DNA of 64,000 bases from Castor canadensis (GCF_047511655.1 NC_133390.1:159089583-159153582); one strand, 5' to 3'; shown: positions 1 to 11,939, counted from the stretch's first letter. The notes: generated by a model from the letters alone, not told the origin. A program made the numbers and translations.

Positions 1-530
1 TCTCCTATTGGCCTCAGTTGCTTTAAGGTATCTGCTTTAGTTTCTCTGCATTAAGGGCAACAAATGCTAGCTAGTTTTTTAGGTGTCTTACCTATCCTCA
101 CCCCTCCCTTGTGTGCTCTCGCTTTTATCATGTGCTCATAGTCCAATCCCCTTGTTGTGTTTGCCCTTGATCTAATGTCCACATATGAGGGAGAACATAC
201 GATTTTTGGTTTTTTGAGCCAGGCTAACCTCACTCAGAATGATGTTCTCCAGTTCCATCCATTTACCAGCGAATGATAACATTTCGTTCTTCTTCATGGC
301 TGCATAAAATTCCATTGTGTATAGATACCACATTTTCTTAATCCATTCATCGGTAGTGGGGCATCTTGGCTGTTTCCATAACTTGGCTATTGTGAATAGT
401 GCCGCAATAAACATGGATGTGCAGGTGCCTCTGGAGTAACAGTCTTTTGGGTATATCCCCAAGAGTGGTATTGCTGGATCAAATGATTGATGTCTAGCTT
501 TTTAAGTAGCCTCCAAATTTTTTTGGTGTG
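1..530 (-). mobile_element. L1 LINE fragment, 3' end of ORF2 (cut by window edge)
   Basis: Read on the minus strand, this encodes the familiar C-terminal end of L1 ORF2, with short landmarks such as [17 protein letters not shown] and QKTKNRMFSL, but with interruptions. Positions 1-310 are nearly identical to 31800-32112, so both come from one recent L1 family. The 3' UTR would lie left of the window. Confidence 0.85.
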
Positions 531-661
531 GAAAAATATTTAAGTGGTTCTATCAGACATTAAACTAGAAAATTGATTTAAAAAAAAAGAAAAATATTTA
601 AATGGCTGAAAATTTCACAAGTTTGGTTGAAGACATAAATTTACAGAGTCAAAAAAGCTCA

Positions 662-740
662 GCATAGTGCTAGAAGTGGTAGCCTGCCTAGAAAACACAA
701 GGCCCTGAGTTCAAACCCCATTACAAGAAGAAGAAGCAGC
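662..740 (+). mobile_element. ID-like tRNA-derived SINE
   Basis: This is a worn copy with a recognisable A-box region (AGTGGTAGCCTGCCTAG) and B box (GAGTTCAAACCCC), followed by an AAG/CAG-rich tail. Confidence 0.7.
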
Positions 741-1307
741 AGCAGCTCAGCAAACCCCCAAACAGGATAAATATGATGAAAATCCCATCCATTGACATCT
801 TAATCAAACTAACCAAAGATTAAAAAAAAAAACTTAAGTAGTTAGCATTACATTTGGAGGGATAATGATTCTAAAGACTGCATATTTCTTATTGGAACCA
901 TGGAGACTAGAAGACAATGGAACACTATCTTTAAAGTGCTGCAAGAAAAGAACTGGTAAAATTGAAATTATCTAGTGAATATCTCATTCAGGAATGAAAG
1001 AAAGAAAGAAAAAGCCTAAGATATGTCGCCTCTAGGAGACTTGCTATGAAAGAAATTCTAGCAGAAGTTCTTCAAGCTAAGGGGAAATGATACCAAAAGG
1101 AAACTTGGAACTTCAGGGGAAAAGGAAGAGCAACAGAACTGATAAATATCTGGAGAAAGATATTTATCCTTTTTCTCTTATTAAGTTCCTTAAACTATGT
1201 ATGACCATTGAAAGAAAAATTGACCACATAGTCTAGGAGGGTTTCAGTGCATTATGTGTGCAATACACAGTACAACTATAACATAAAGGGGGAAAAATTA
1301 GAAGGGC

Positions 1308-1756
1308 TGTTATGGTTTGAATCTAAAATGTTCCCTGAAGGCTCACTTGTTAAAGCCTTGTTTGGCGATTGATGGGCTTTTGAGAGGTGATTGGATCATG
1401 AAGACTCGAACTTCACCAGTAGATAATCCATGATGAATTCACAGCTGAATGAACAATCAGGCGGTGAATTCTAATTGGCAGAAGTAAGTCCCTGGGGGAA
1501 TGCCTTTGAAGGATATATTTTGTCCCAGGACCTTTCCTTTCTGTCTCTCTGCTTCCTGGCCACCATGAAGAGAGTAGCTTTCCTTGACCAGGCCCTTCCA
1601 CCATGATGATCTGCTTCACCACTCATAGCTCCAGAAGCAACAGAGTCAGATGACTGTGTACTACTAAAAGCTCTAAAATTGTGAGCTAAAATAAATCCTT
1701 CCTCCCTTAATTTGTTTCCACAGAAGTTTTGTCACAGTGATAAAAAATTGACTACA
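1308..1756 (+). mobile_element. MaLR-type LTR (solo)
   Basis: It starts TGTTATGGTTTGAA and ends TTGACTACA, with an AATAAA at about 1691 near the 3' end and the internal text common to mammalian MaLR LTRs (GAGGTGATTGGATCATGA, CTTCCTGGCCACCATGA). It splits the surrounding L1M. No exact 5-bp target duplication was found. Confidence 0.65.
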
Positions 1757-1805
1757 TAGAGTAATATATAGTTGTAAGCTTTCATGGTTTTACTTGAAAT
1801 GGTAA

Positions 1806-1925
1806 AAACAAAAATTTTGGAGACAGAGTCTGACTATGCTGCCCAGGCTGGCCTTGAACTCCCAATCCTCCTGCCTCAGCTTCCTGAGTGGCTGGGATTA
1901 CAGGTACTGACACTGCACTCAGTGA
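1806..1925 (-). mobile_element. B1-like (7SL-derived) SINE
   Basis: On + this reads GAGACAGAGTCTGACTATG, then CCCAGGCTGGCCTTGAACTC and GGGATTACAGG: the reverse complement of a B1/Alu-like unit. Confidence 0.8.
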
Positions 1926-2427
1926 AAAGGTAAAATACTGGTTTTTAAGTACACTGTAAAAAGTTAGGCATCTATATTATTATTCACAGAGCAAAAACTA
2001 ACACAATACAAAAGATGCAGTCAAAAAGTAATAAATTAAAATATAATATGAAAAAATATGCAAATAATCCAAAATATAGCAGAATAAGGAAATTTGAAAG
2101 GCAGAAAAATAAATTGCAGATGAAAATGCACTCACAGCAATAATTACATTAAATGTAGATGGTCTAAATTCATCAATTGAAAGGCAAACATTATCAGATT
2201 GAAAAACTCAAGATACTGGTACGAGAAACCCACTTTAAATATAAAGATATAGAAAGATTATGGGGACAATATGTAATGATAAAAGGGTCAATTTCAAGAA
2301 AATGAACACATAAATATAGTATGCAACTAACAAAGATTCAAAATAAATTAAACAAAAACTGAGAAAAAGGAGACATGGACATATGTACAGTTATACTTGG
2401 AGATTTCAATAACTTCTCTCTCACTGA

Positions 2428-2705
2428 ATGTTGTGGCTTATACCTATAATCCCAGCTACTCAGGAGGCAGAGATAAGGAAGAACAAGGTTTGAAGCCAGC
2501 CTGGGCAAAAAGTTAGTGAGACTCCCATACCTCAACAAATAAACTGGGCATGGCAGTGTGCACCTGTAATCCCACCTATTCGGGCACCCTGGACAGAAAT
2601 GCAAGACCCTATCTGAAGCAAAAAGGACTGTGGGCATGGTTCAAGTGATACAGCACCTACCTAGCAAATGTAAGGTCTTGAGTTCAAACCCCAGCACCAA
2701 AAAAT
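2428..2705 (+). mobile_element. Trimeric SINE: two B1-like units plus an ID-like unit
   Basis: Two 7SL-like units (CTATAATCCCAGCTACTCAGG, then CTGTAATCCCACCTATTC) are followed by an ID-like unit with B box GAGTTCAAACCCC and an A-rich end. Confidence 0.75.
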
Positions 2706-2911
2706 TCTCTCAATAACTGATAAACAAATAGATGGAAAATCAGCAAGGATATGTAAGACCTGAGTGACGTTATTAACTAACTCAATTTAACAGACATTCA
2801 TAGAACACTCTACCCAAGAAGAGCAGAACACACATCTTTTCAGGTGCTCACAAAACACATTCACAGATAGGCCATCTTCTGGGTCATAAAATGAACTTTA
2901 TTTATTTAATT

Positions 2912-3095
2912 TTTGGCAATAGTGGGGCTGGAACTCAGGGCCCCAAACTTGCTAGGCAGGTGCTCTACTACTTGAGTCACTCTGCCAGTTCTTTCTTGTG
3001 TTGCATATTTTTGAGTAGGGTCTTATGAACTGTTTGCCCTGGCTGCCTCCCAAGTAGCTAGAATTACAGGCATGACCCACTGGTGCCCAGCCCCG
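2912..3095 (-). mobile_element. Dimeric B1-like + ID-like SINE
   Basis: On + the ID-like part is first (GGAACTCAGGGCC, then GCAGGTGCTCTACTACTTGAG), followed by the B1-like part (AAGTAGCTAGAATTACAGGC). The whole is therefore a minus-strand dimer. Confidence 0.8.
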
Positions 3096-3116
3096 TGAAA
3101 TGAACTTTAACAAGTA

Positions 3117-3185
3117 TTTTTTTTTTTGCAGGGTTCCACACATGCTAGACAAGCACTCTACCACTAAGCTATCACCTTATACCCA
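3117..3185 (-). mobile_element. ID-like SINE
   Basis: A T-run precedes GCAGGGTTCCACACATGCTAG and AAGCACTCTACCACTAAGC, the reverse complement of the tRNA-derived unit. Confidence 0.7.
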
Positions 3186-3300
3186 ATTTTAACAATTTTT
3201 AATAAATTGAAAGATCACAAACCTGTTCTCTAGACATAGCAACATTAAACAAGAAATCAGTAATAACAAAATCCCCAAATATCTGGAAATTATTAATATA

Positions 3301-3600
3301 CTTCTTTTTTTATTACTGTTGTACTGGGGGTACAATGTGACACTTACAAAAGTTCTTACAACATATCATAGTTGAATTTACCCCTCCATCATTCTTCCTT
3401 ATTCGCCCTCCCCCCATTCCTGGAATAGTTTCAACAGGTCTCATTTTTCCACTTACATACATGTGTACATAAAATTTTCACTATATTCACCCTTCTTCAC
3501 TCTTTCCTTATATCCTACCCCCCTCCTGCTGGTACCAACTCTCCAGACAGGACCTGTTTTGCCTTCTTGTTCTTCATTTTTGTAAAAAAATTACAGACCA
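3301..3600 (-). mobile_element. L1 3'-UTR fragment
   Basis: It starts on + with a T-run (the reversed poly-A tail). The C/T-rich text that follows shares phrases with 5105-5288 (ACCCCTCC, TTCAACAGGT). It interrupts the L1M reading exactly where the older element stops. Confidence 0.55.
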
Positions 3601-3605
3601 AGTGA

Positions 3606-5100
<1,495 letters not shown>

Positions 5101-5104
5101 CAGA

Positions 5105-5288
5105 TGGAAAATCCTGTCAAAAATTTTTAAAATGACATTTTCTTTGTTTAAGATAGCCATACATGGTGTTTCATTGTGACATTTTCATGTGTATATGTAT
5201 TATAACCTGAATTGGTTCACCCCTCTATTTTTCTCCTTTCTATCTTAGTCTCCTTCTTATGGTGATTTCAACAGGTTTAAAAAGTCTA
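5105..5288 (-). mobile_element. L1 3'-UTR-like fragment right of the RAB2A copy
   Basis: This C/T-rich sequence has the phrases TCACCCCTCTATTTTTCTCC and TTCAACAGGTTT, which resemble 3360-3450. The old L1M resumes directly after it. It is probably the other part of the L1 that received the RAB2A retrocopy. Confidence 0.45.
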
Positions 5289-5779
5289 TGTACTAACACA
5301 CTTCTAAATAACCCATGGATAAGTGAGGTAGTCTTAAGGAAAATTAGAAAATTATTTTGCATGAAAATGAAAATACAACATATCAAAGTTCAAGGGTTGC
5401 AGCTAAAACTATGTGAAATTTTACAGCTTTAAATGCTTATAACATAAAAAAGAAAGTTCTCAAATCATACCTTAGCAGAAGGAAAAAAATAAGAAAAGCA
5501 GAATTCAATGGTATTGAAAACAGAAAAACAATGGTTGGTTTTTTGAAAAGATAAATAGAATTGGTAAACTTCTATCTAGGCTTATCAAGATAAGACAAAG
5601 AGAGAAGGTATAAATTACTAATATCAGAAAAGAAAGAATGGATATCATTACAGATCATTCAGATCAAAAGGATAAGGGAATATTATTAATAACCCTATGC
5701 CCATAAATTTGACAACTCTGATAACACAGACTAATTGAGAGTTCAGATCGGGCTAGAGTTCGGAAACTCTGCTCAACAA

Positions 5780-5945
5780 AAAATCAGAAAAGAAGGAAGA
5801 GAAGAATTTGGAGAGGAAGGTAGGGGAAGAAAAAGGGGGAAGGGGGAGGAGGAGGGAAGGAAAGAAGAAAGAGAAGGGGCACATATGAATAAAATAAAAA
5901 TAAATAAAAATGAAAAAAAAGAAGAAAGAGAAGGGGAAAAAGAAA
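5780..5945. repeat. GA-rich low-complexity block
   Basis: AGAAGGAAGAGAAG-type purine text on +, with short AAATAAAAATAAA runs. The apparent frames through it are compositional and not genes. Confidence 0.85.
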
Positions 5946-6126
5946 ATTTATGTTCACACAAACACCTGTATGAGAATGCTTGCAGAAACTTTATTTATAA
6001 TTGTCAAAACAACCCAAATGTTCTTCAATAGGGAATGGACTGTAGACTGTGACATATTTATATTATTGAATATTACTTGGCATAACAAGGAATCAACTTT
6101 TGATACACACAATGTGGGTGAATCTT

Positions 6127-6218
6127 ATTTTTTTTTTCTTGGCAGGGCTGTGGTTTAAACTCAAGCCTTCATGCTTGCTACACAGGTTCTACTACCATTT
6201 GAGCCATATCCCCAGCCA
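6127..6218 (-). mobile_element. ID-like SINE
   Basis: A T-run precedes GTGGTTTAAACTCAAGCCTTC and CATTTGAGCCATATCCCCAGC, the reverse of the tRNA-derived unit. It splits the L1M 3' end. Confidence 0.75.
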
Positions 6219-6734
6219 ATAAATCTTAAATCCATTATGTCAAGTCCAATAAGTCAAATTCAAAACTCCATACTATATGATTCCATTTACGTAACACTTT
6301 AGAAAAGGAAAGGCTGTGAGAATAGAGAATATATCAGTGTTGCCTAGGGAAAAGGGTAGAAGGAGGTTTGGGTTACATGAGGGAATTGGGAAGGGGGATG
6401 AGCTGTTCTGTACTTTTGTTGTAGCGATGCTTATATGATTCTCTGCATTTGTCAAAATTCACAGAATTGTATACCAAAAAAGAGGATTTTGCTAAATGTA
6501 GATTACAATTAAATTATATATAAGTATATATATACACACATCTATTGCATATGAGTTTGAAATTTTAAAAAAAGTTTTCCCTTATAGTCAAATCTCACAG
6601 TCTGTGTTTGTATAATTATTCTTCTCCAGCCTAAAATTAAGACTATCTTAATCCCTGTTAATTTTCCATTTTCTCTCATTCCACAAAATCTAAAATTTCA
6701 TCGTTTGGAATTTATTTCTTTTTTGTTTTGATTT

Positions 6735-6825
6735 ACATTTTTGAGATAGGTAGTACAGAGTGACCTCAAATTCATGATCCTCCTGCTTCAGTCTCCCAAG
6801 TGCTGCGATTATACTACATACCTAT
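6735..6825 (-). mobile_element. B1-like SINE, degraded
   Basis: Reverse B1 landmarks: TTTTTGAGATAGGTAGTACAG, then GATCCTCCTGCTTCAGTCTCC. Confidence 0.6.
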
Positions 6826-7399
6826 CTTGGAATGTACTCCTTTTGAGTAGGTTCTTCCCTCTGTCTCTGGAAGGTGCAGCTGTGTTACTGAGAGTGGTGA
6901 AATAGCACATTATGTGCTATCGGCACTTAGCTGGCTGTCATTGTGGGAGACAGCAGAGCAACAGGGCACTGGAGGTGATCAGGGAGCACAGACCAGCATG
7001 CCAAGAACACACTGTGCTGACTTCACAGCTTGGCCTTGGGCTGGCTCTGGACTTAGGCCAGTCTCTTCCTTGAGCTTTCATTTCCTCTCTTCTGAATGTG
7101 TCAGGTCTCTACACAAATCCTTTCCATAGCTGTGTAACACAAATCCTCTTCCCCTCAACAAATATTTACCTTAGCAGATTCTAATAACACTCTCTCCTGT
7201 TTGTACAGCACGGAAGGCCTTTCACTTTTGCTTATCTCTTTTGATCCAAAGGAAGGAGACTAGCCCTACTTTCAGAAAAGGAAATAAGAGTCTCGGAAAG
7301 GTTAATTTATCTAAATTCAACCTTTTAATGCTGGCCTGAACTATTTCCATTACCTATACTCTGCTGCTCCCTACTGGAAGCATAGCATAGGTACTGAAT
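6826..7399. other. Intergenic stretch, no gene seen
   Basis: Nothing coding is recognised. Positions 7205-7345 have a faint MIR-like look (minus strand). Confidence 0.5.
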
Positions 7400-7697
7400 T
7401 ACACATTTGTTCACTTAAATATTGGTTGAAAGTCTGCTGTGTTCTCTAAACAAGTCAGGCATCCTGTCTTCATGGGGCTTATGATGTAAAGGAAGTGGTG
7501 GAATTACACAAATTAGTACTTTGTTACAATTAGGATAGGTACTATGAAGTACAGGATGCTGTATGAGGTTAGGGAAGTCTCCCATGAAGTAGAATCCATA
7601 GGAAGAAGTTGTTGATTGGCAATGGAGGAAGTAAGGAGTATCAAAGATGCCTCCCAGGTCTCTGGCATAAACAACTGGGAAGATGGTGTTCTATCAC
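7400..7697 (-). mobile_element. Ancient L2 LINE relic, left of the provirus
   Basis: The text near 7400-7490 (TTCATGGGGCTTATGATGTAA) and 7640-7690 (CTGGCATAAACAACTGGGAA) fits reversed L2. It appears to continue at 12832, across the provirus, which supports the provirus borders. Confidence 0.5.
7694..7697. repeat. Target site duplication TCAC, left copy of the provirus
   Basis: It matches TCAC at 12828-12831, immediately outside the other LTR. Confidence 0.8.
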
Positions 7698-8042
7698 CGT
7701 TATAGGAAACTCTAACAGAGACATGGGACTCTGAGGCAAGGAAGCAACACTTTATTGTGCTGGCATAGACTCTGCAGACTCGTGGCCAAAGGCTGAACCC
7801 AGAGAACAAAGGGGTCTCCCCTTATATACCCTTGCGAGCAGGTTACAGAGGCAAAAGGCAAGGTTTAACCATATATGGTTACATGTAATTCTATTGGCTA
7901 CTTCAACCCCAGTGCTACGTGACCTTCTTCATGTTTTAGATAAAATTAAGTTTTATCTATCTGCTACACCATCCCTTCCCTTCTGCTACTTTATCAGAAC
8001 ACAGGTCTGTCTGTTTCTTTTCTGATCCTCCTCCCTGCTACA
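7698..8042 (-). repeat. 3' LTR of the provirus
   Basis: The minus strand reads TGTAGCAGGGAGG to CCTATAACG (the expected terminal CA is mutated; the other copy keeps CA). An AATAAA polyadenylation signal on the minus strand precedes GTGTTGCTTCC near 7750. It differs from the 5' LTR by scattered substitutions and small indels, so the insertion is not recent. Confidence 0.88.
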
Positions 8043-8045
8043 TTA

Positions 8046-8056
8046 TTCCCCCCTTT
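8046..8056 (-). other. Retroviral polypurine tract
   Basis: The minus strand reads AAAGGGGGGAA directly before the 3' LTR, the usual primer for plus-strand DNA synthesis. Confidence 0.8.
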
Positions 8057-8124
8057 GATGCTCAGACCCACCTAGGGTCAAAGAGCATCATCTTGATTTA
8101 GGGGTTTGTATTTTCATAGCATCA

Positions 8125-8400
8125 TTATATGGGCAGCTGTTTTCTCTCTATAGTGGCCTCTATAATGATCCTGATGGACAGTAATACCAGGGGAACCAGG
8201 CAGGGTAACATCAAACATGCTCCCAAGACAAGACCCACCGCCCCACTTTCCATGACAAATGTAGCCTGTATTTTTTTTTTTTTAAACTCTGGGACTTCCA
8301 GTTCCACGCTTACCAGCAACCTAGTAAACCTGGGGAGTATATGTGCTGATGTAACACCCGACCTGTTGGTGGGTGCATTATACAAAGTATGGCTGTCCAT
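8125..8400 (-). pseudogene. Possible envelope transmembrane-subunit remnant
   Basis: A minus-strand frame of about 90 codons contains a strongly hydrophobic segment followed by a short charged tail, located just upstream of the polypurine tract, where the envelope membrane anchor and tail should be. There is no family signature strong enough to be certain, and the upstream envelope is missing or decayed. Confidence 0.4.
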
Positions 8401-8699
8401 GCAGAGGTCCCAACAACGGCTCTCTTATAACATTCAGCACATGGGGGAGACCTTGCAAGAGCCAACCCAAAAGGTAAGAGTCCAAGTGTGTAGAGGAGAG
8501 CAGAGGTTCTTCCCGTGTTCAAGATTCCTCCATGTGTAGACTAGTCAGCTTCTGAAGTGAATAGAGCAGGGCTGTTATCCCACTGTTTGTGGTCCCCTGT
8601 TGTCTCCTGGGAAGCAGGTTCCTGCTGAGGAAGGGCACAGGCATTCCAGAGGGTGATCTTGCATGGTGAGGCTAGGTCAGGTACACACTCCTGCTTGGC

Positions 8700-8850
8700 A
8701 GAGGCTGGCTTTACTCAGCTGTGGTGACTCCAGGGAGCAATTTCTGCTACTTTAACTGTAGTGGGGGTAGATAAGATAACAACAAAAGGACCCCTCCAAT
8801 GGGGTTTTAATGGTTGGACATTTTATTCTTTTACCCAGACAGTATCTTTT
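8700..8850 (-). pseudogene. Integrase C-terminal (GPY/F-type) remnant of retroviral pol
   Basis: The minus strand preserves a W-x-G-P-F core and the following beta-strand pattern (TPTTVKV, then a conserved tryptophan), typical of the end of gammaretroviral integrase. A TGA interrupts it near 8720. It is joined almost directly to the envelope-end region, so most of env was deleted. Confidence 0.7.
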
Positions 8851-9204
8851 TTTCTTTTACTAAGTAGAATTACCATGGCAACAATATACTATCAGTATAT
8901 ATGTCCAAGAAAACTTGTTGTTTAAAAAAGTTAAAACTACCATCCTGAAGTATCAAAGGATATGTTTAGAGCCAGTAAAAATAGTAATTTTATCTCTAAG
9001 TAGAAGACCCTGTCTAAAAATATGAGTTTGTGTCTGGAAGGGCTTTAATGCCAGATAACCACACATGTATAAGAACCATTTCCTCAATCCTCTCAGCCTT
9101 GGTTATTTTTGAGAGGTCTGGCATGAGTGACTCCATTTGAGCTTTGATGGCATTCCCCCCTTGTCTCCAAACTGCTTGTCTCTGAGCAGTCTTTTCTGAA
9201 GATT

Positions 9205-9296
9205 TGTCTCCCATCCAAGTACTAACCAGGCTTGACCCTGCTTAGCTTCTGAGACCAGAGGAGATTTGGTGCATTCAGGGTGGTACAGCTGTAGAC
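9205..9296 (-). pseudogene. 5S rRNA pseudogene (truncated)
   Basis: The minus strand matches about the first 92 nt of mammalian 5S rRNA, from GTCTAC through the core CTAAGCAGGGTC to TTAGTACTTGGATGGGAGAC. It carries many changes, especially at CpG sites (for example in the internal control region), and lacks the last part of the 121-nt gene. It is unlikely to be transcribed. Confidence 0.85.
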
Positions 9297-10181
9297 TGAA
9301 GATCTTTCTTGGTCATTTTTGTTTCCTCATCATGAAGATTTGTTCTTTCCTAGATTTTGTTTGGTTTTGGTCCCACGTCAGGGGTGGGGGTGGGGCTTGA
9401 TGTGAGGGAATAACAAGCAGATCAGGTGGGAGTCAGTACCAACTAGACACTTTTGGCCATATTTAAGCCACAAAGGGGCTTAGAAGGAGTGGCTTAGGCA
9501 GTGGGCTTCCAACAAAAGAAGATGTCTAAAAAGCTAACCTGGTTGACACATAAGCACTTGTTAGAGTCATTTTTTATGGACTTGATTGTAAATGCCCTAG
9601 AAGGATCAGACTGTAATGACAAAAACTTAAAAGAGCCATGGTTAAAATTCTGATGGACAATTTACCAGCTAACAGAACAGTATATTAGTACCATTGACTT
9701 CTTGTTATTGTGTTTATCTAAATTTTGTATTTTAGAAGGCTTGAAAAACATAAATATATTCAGTGTACAGGAACCAGCAATAGCATCACAGCTCTATAGA
9801 GGTTATGTATACATATTAGTTTAGTTGTTGTTCTTGAAGTAAAATCTTAGATTTTCTCATCAGTTGGTATGTGTGTGTAGGGGGGGAGAACAGTGTCAGT
9901 AAACCCAAATAGCCAAATAACAGACACATATGGGGTACCAACTGCTTTAGAATCACCCAAAACAACAGTTGTTTAACCATGAGGTCATCTAGAAAATTTT
10001 ACATAAACCAACTCTTAAATGAATTTTTATTTAGTTATGACTCAGTTATCTTAATAGCCAAAACCCTGACAAAAATCACCAGAGAACACAGGTAAATATT
10101 TATGGGGACTAAGTGTGGAGTTACGAAACCTAATGGCCAAGAATCATGGCTCAGATGTTGATAAGGGATCACATCCCAGAT
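9297..10181. other. Decayed provirus interior or later insertion, no gene seen
   Basis: This AT-rich, stop-filled stretch lies between the 5S pseudogene and the candidate LTR. A short G-run region is at 9379-9397. I recognise no protein family. Confidence 0.4.
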
Positions 10182-10596
10182 TGTTGACATAACAGATGGC
10201 TCATGACATATAGCAGGACCCCATCAAACTGTAGTCAATGGAGCACCCCCTCAAAAATAGGCCCAATCTGTCCATCCCAGGCCAAAAATTTCCTCTGCCT
10301 GACATGTGGAAGGAGTAGGACTAACATCTCCACTCTGTTGATTCCAATAAAAACTGGAGGTCTTGAACTCTAGTGTAGTGCTCTTTTTGAGGTTTTACTT
10401 CTTTATCCTATTTGGAGGGTGCACTTTGGCTTTGTGGGGTTTTTTTCTATTTTGCTTTACATAAGTAAATCTGTCTCAACCCTCTTATCAGTGCAGCAGT
10501 ACTCCCTGTGCTCAGCTGCCTCTTGTCTCTGTGTTTTAATAAACTCTTGTCTTGATAAATTTGTGGATTAACCTGTAGCACCAAAATTTCCTGACA
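10182..10596 (+). repeat. Candidate solo LTR in opposite orientation, nested in the provirus
   Basis: It begins TGTTGACA and ends CCTGACA, with a retroviral-type TATA sequence AATAAAA at 10346 and AATAAA at 10538 at sensible distances. No target duplication was found, so the borders are provisional. Confidence 0.4.
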
Positions 10597-10902
10597 GTTA
10601 TCTTGACAAAACAAAAAACATTAAGACAGTTTTTTGTAAATGTTATCAAGAATAACATATTTTTAAGATAGACTTGTTGTTATGAGCTTAGAGAATTAAG
10701 TTTTAGTTTAACATCAGTACATTAAATTTTGACCTTACAAAATCTTTAATGTAATTGGATTTTAGTCAACTCAATCACTTACACAAGCGTTTATAAGCTC
10801 CATCTTTTTATGACAACTTACTCTGTACCTTTATGACAATTTATTTTTGTATCCCCGGGGGGAGCTTGTCTTTATCCTTTTTGTTTTATTTAAAAGTATT
10901 TT
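10597..10902. other. AT-rich provirus interior, no gene seen
   Basis: Stop codons fill all frames. A CCCCGGGGGG cluster is near 10854. Confidence 0.4.
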
Positions 10903-11033
10903 TAGTGGGCTGGAGGTGTGGCTCAAGTGGTAGAGCATCTGCCTAGCAAGCATGAAGCCCTGAGTTCAAACCCCAGTATCTGGGCTGGAGGTGTGGCTCA
11001 AGAGATAGAGTGCCTGTCTAACAAAACCCAGTA

Positions 11034-11074
<41 letters not shown>
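10903..11074 (+). mobile_element. Two tandem ID-like SINE units ending in a (CA)n tract
   Basis: The unit GGCTGGAGGTGTGGCTCAAG is repeated at about 10908 and 10983. The first has a full A box and a GAGTTCAAACCCC B box; the second is shortened and runs into (CA)n at 11036-11074. Confidence 0.85.
11036..11074. repeat. (CA)n microsatellite
   Basis: An uninterrupted CA run grown from a SINE tail. Confidence 0.95.
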
Positions 11075-11075
<1 letters not shown>

Positions 11076-11146
11076 CCCCAAGAAAGGGTCATTGCTTAAC
11101 AGAGTTTGGCTTTTATAAAAAAAGTATTTTTAAAAACCATATCCTT

Positions 11147-11211
11147 AATACCATATATATGTATGTGTGTATATATATATATACATATACTTATATATAT
11201 GTTACTTGTTG
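11147..11211. repeat. AT/GT-rich simple repeat
   Basis: ATATATGTATGTGTGTATAT-type alternating sequence. Confidence 0.85.
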
Positions 11212-11873
11212 AAAATAACTCATAAAACCTTTTAATTTAGAGCCTTATATTTGCATGAAAAAAACAGAAAGCAACCTTAAAATTATTTTTTTGTGTAAAA
11301 ACAATTTATAGAAATCCCATTTGTTAATAGATCCATATAAGAGAGAATTAAATCCCAGATTTTATTTATGACAGAATGAAAAAGGCTAAGATCATTTTTT
11401 AACTACCCAAATTTCAAGATTCCTGTAGCAGTCTGTGCTCACCTTTTTTTCTTTCTTTTTCTTCTGGTCTGAGCCAGAGTGTTAACCCCTGAGTGCCTGC
11501 ATCCTACTGAGACCTGATTGAAATAAGTTTGGAAACTGGTTTTCTTAAAAATAGCAGTAGAACAGAGTAACAATTCTTTACATTTACTTTATAATAAGAA
11601 CCATCCTCAAGATGTTTACATGTTCATATGTAAAAAGCTTAAGTAGTTTATAATAGAGATCTTTAAAACAAACACCCTAGTTTTTTGTTACCTTGAATAT
11701 CACATTAACCTTGTAAGAGCAGTTTAAGAATCATTTTGAAGATGCTTACACATATACATACACACACAAAAGTTTTATAAATTAAGCATGCCAGAAAAAA
11801 TGTCACCTTAAGCATGCATAAGATGAGCTGGAATTCTGGGAACAAATTAAATTTTGCCCAGTGCTTTAAACAA

Positions 11874-11876
<3 letters not shown>
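11212..11876. other. AT-rich provirus interior, no gene seen
   Basis: Decayed sequence with repeated TTTAAG and TTATAA motifs. No open frame or family was recognised. Confidence 0.4.

Positions 11877-11926
<50 letters not shown>
11877..11926. repeat. (CA)n microsatellite
   Basis: About 25 CA units with no interruption; likely polymorphic. Confidence 0.95.
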
Positions 11927-11928
<2 letters not shown>

Positions 11929-11939
11929 TAGAGTGCACT

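Larger units (their letters stand above)
741..3300 (+). mobile_element. Old L1M-type LINE, first preserved part (interrupted)
   Basis: Pieces at about 741-1307, 1930-2415, 2705-2910 and 3188-3300 read as consecutive parts of an old + strand L1, including the ORF2 endonuclease region (for example the stretch about a shared hydrophobic core near 2700-2910). Younger insertions (a MaLR LTR, B1 and dimeric SINEs) separate them. The element resumes at 5289. No open frame remains. Confidence 0.75.
5289..6530 (+). mobile_element. Old L1M-type LINE, second part including ORF2 3' end and 3' UTR
   Basis: It resumes where 3300 stopped (CACACTTCTAAATAACCCATG) and continues through ORF2 reverse-transcriptase-side text to the C-terminal region near 5940-6120 (CAACCCAAATGTTCTTCAAT) and the 3' UTR near 6240-6500. 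It is interrupted by a GA-rich block and an ID-like SINE. No open frame remains. Confidence 0.75.

Noticed and set aside
5735-6031. Lysine/glutamate-rich 98-codon frame
   Set aside because: Purine-rich low complexity inside an L1 relic.
7205-7345. MIR upstream of the provirus
   Set aside because: Similarity too faint to list as a feature.
8129-8539. 136-codon + strand frame near the provirus LTR
   Set aside because: It is antisense to the retroviral env-end region; a shadow.
9205-9296. Functional 5S rRNA gene
   Set aside because: Truncated, many substitutions, and internal promoter damaged.
11877-11926. CRISPR-like or regulatory repeat array
   Set aside because: Simple (CA)n; no spacer structure, and the genome is mammalian.
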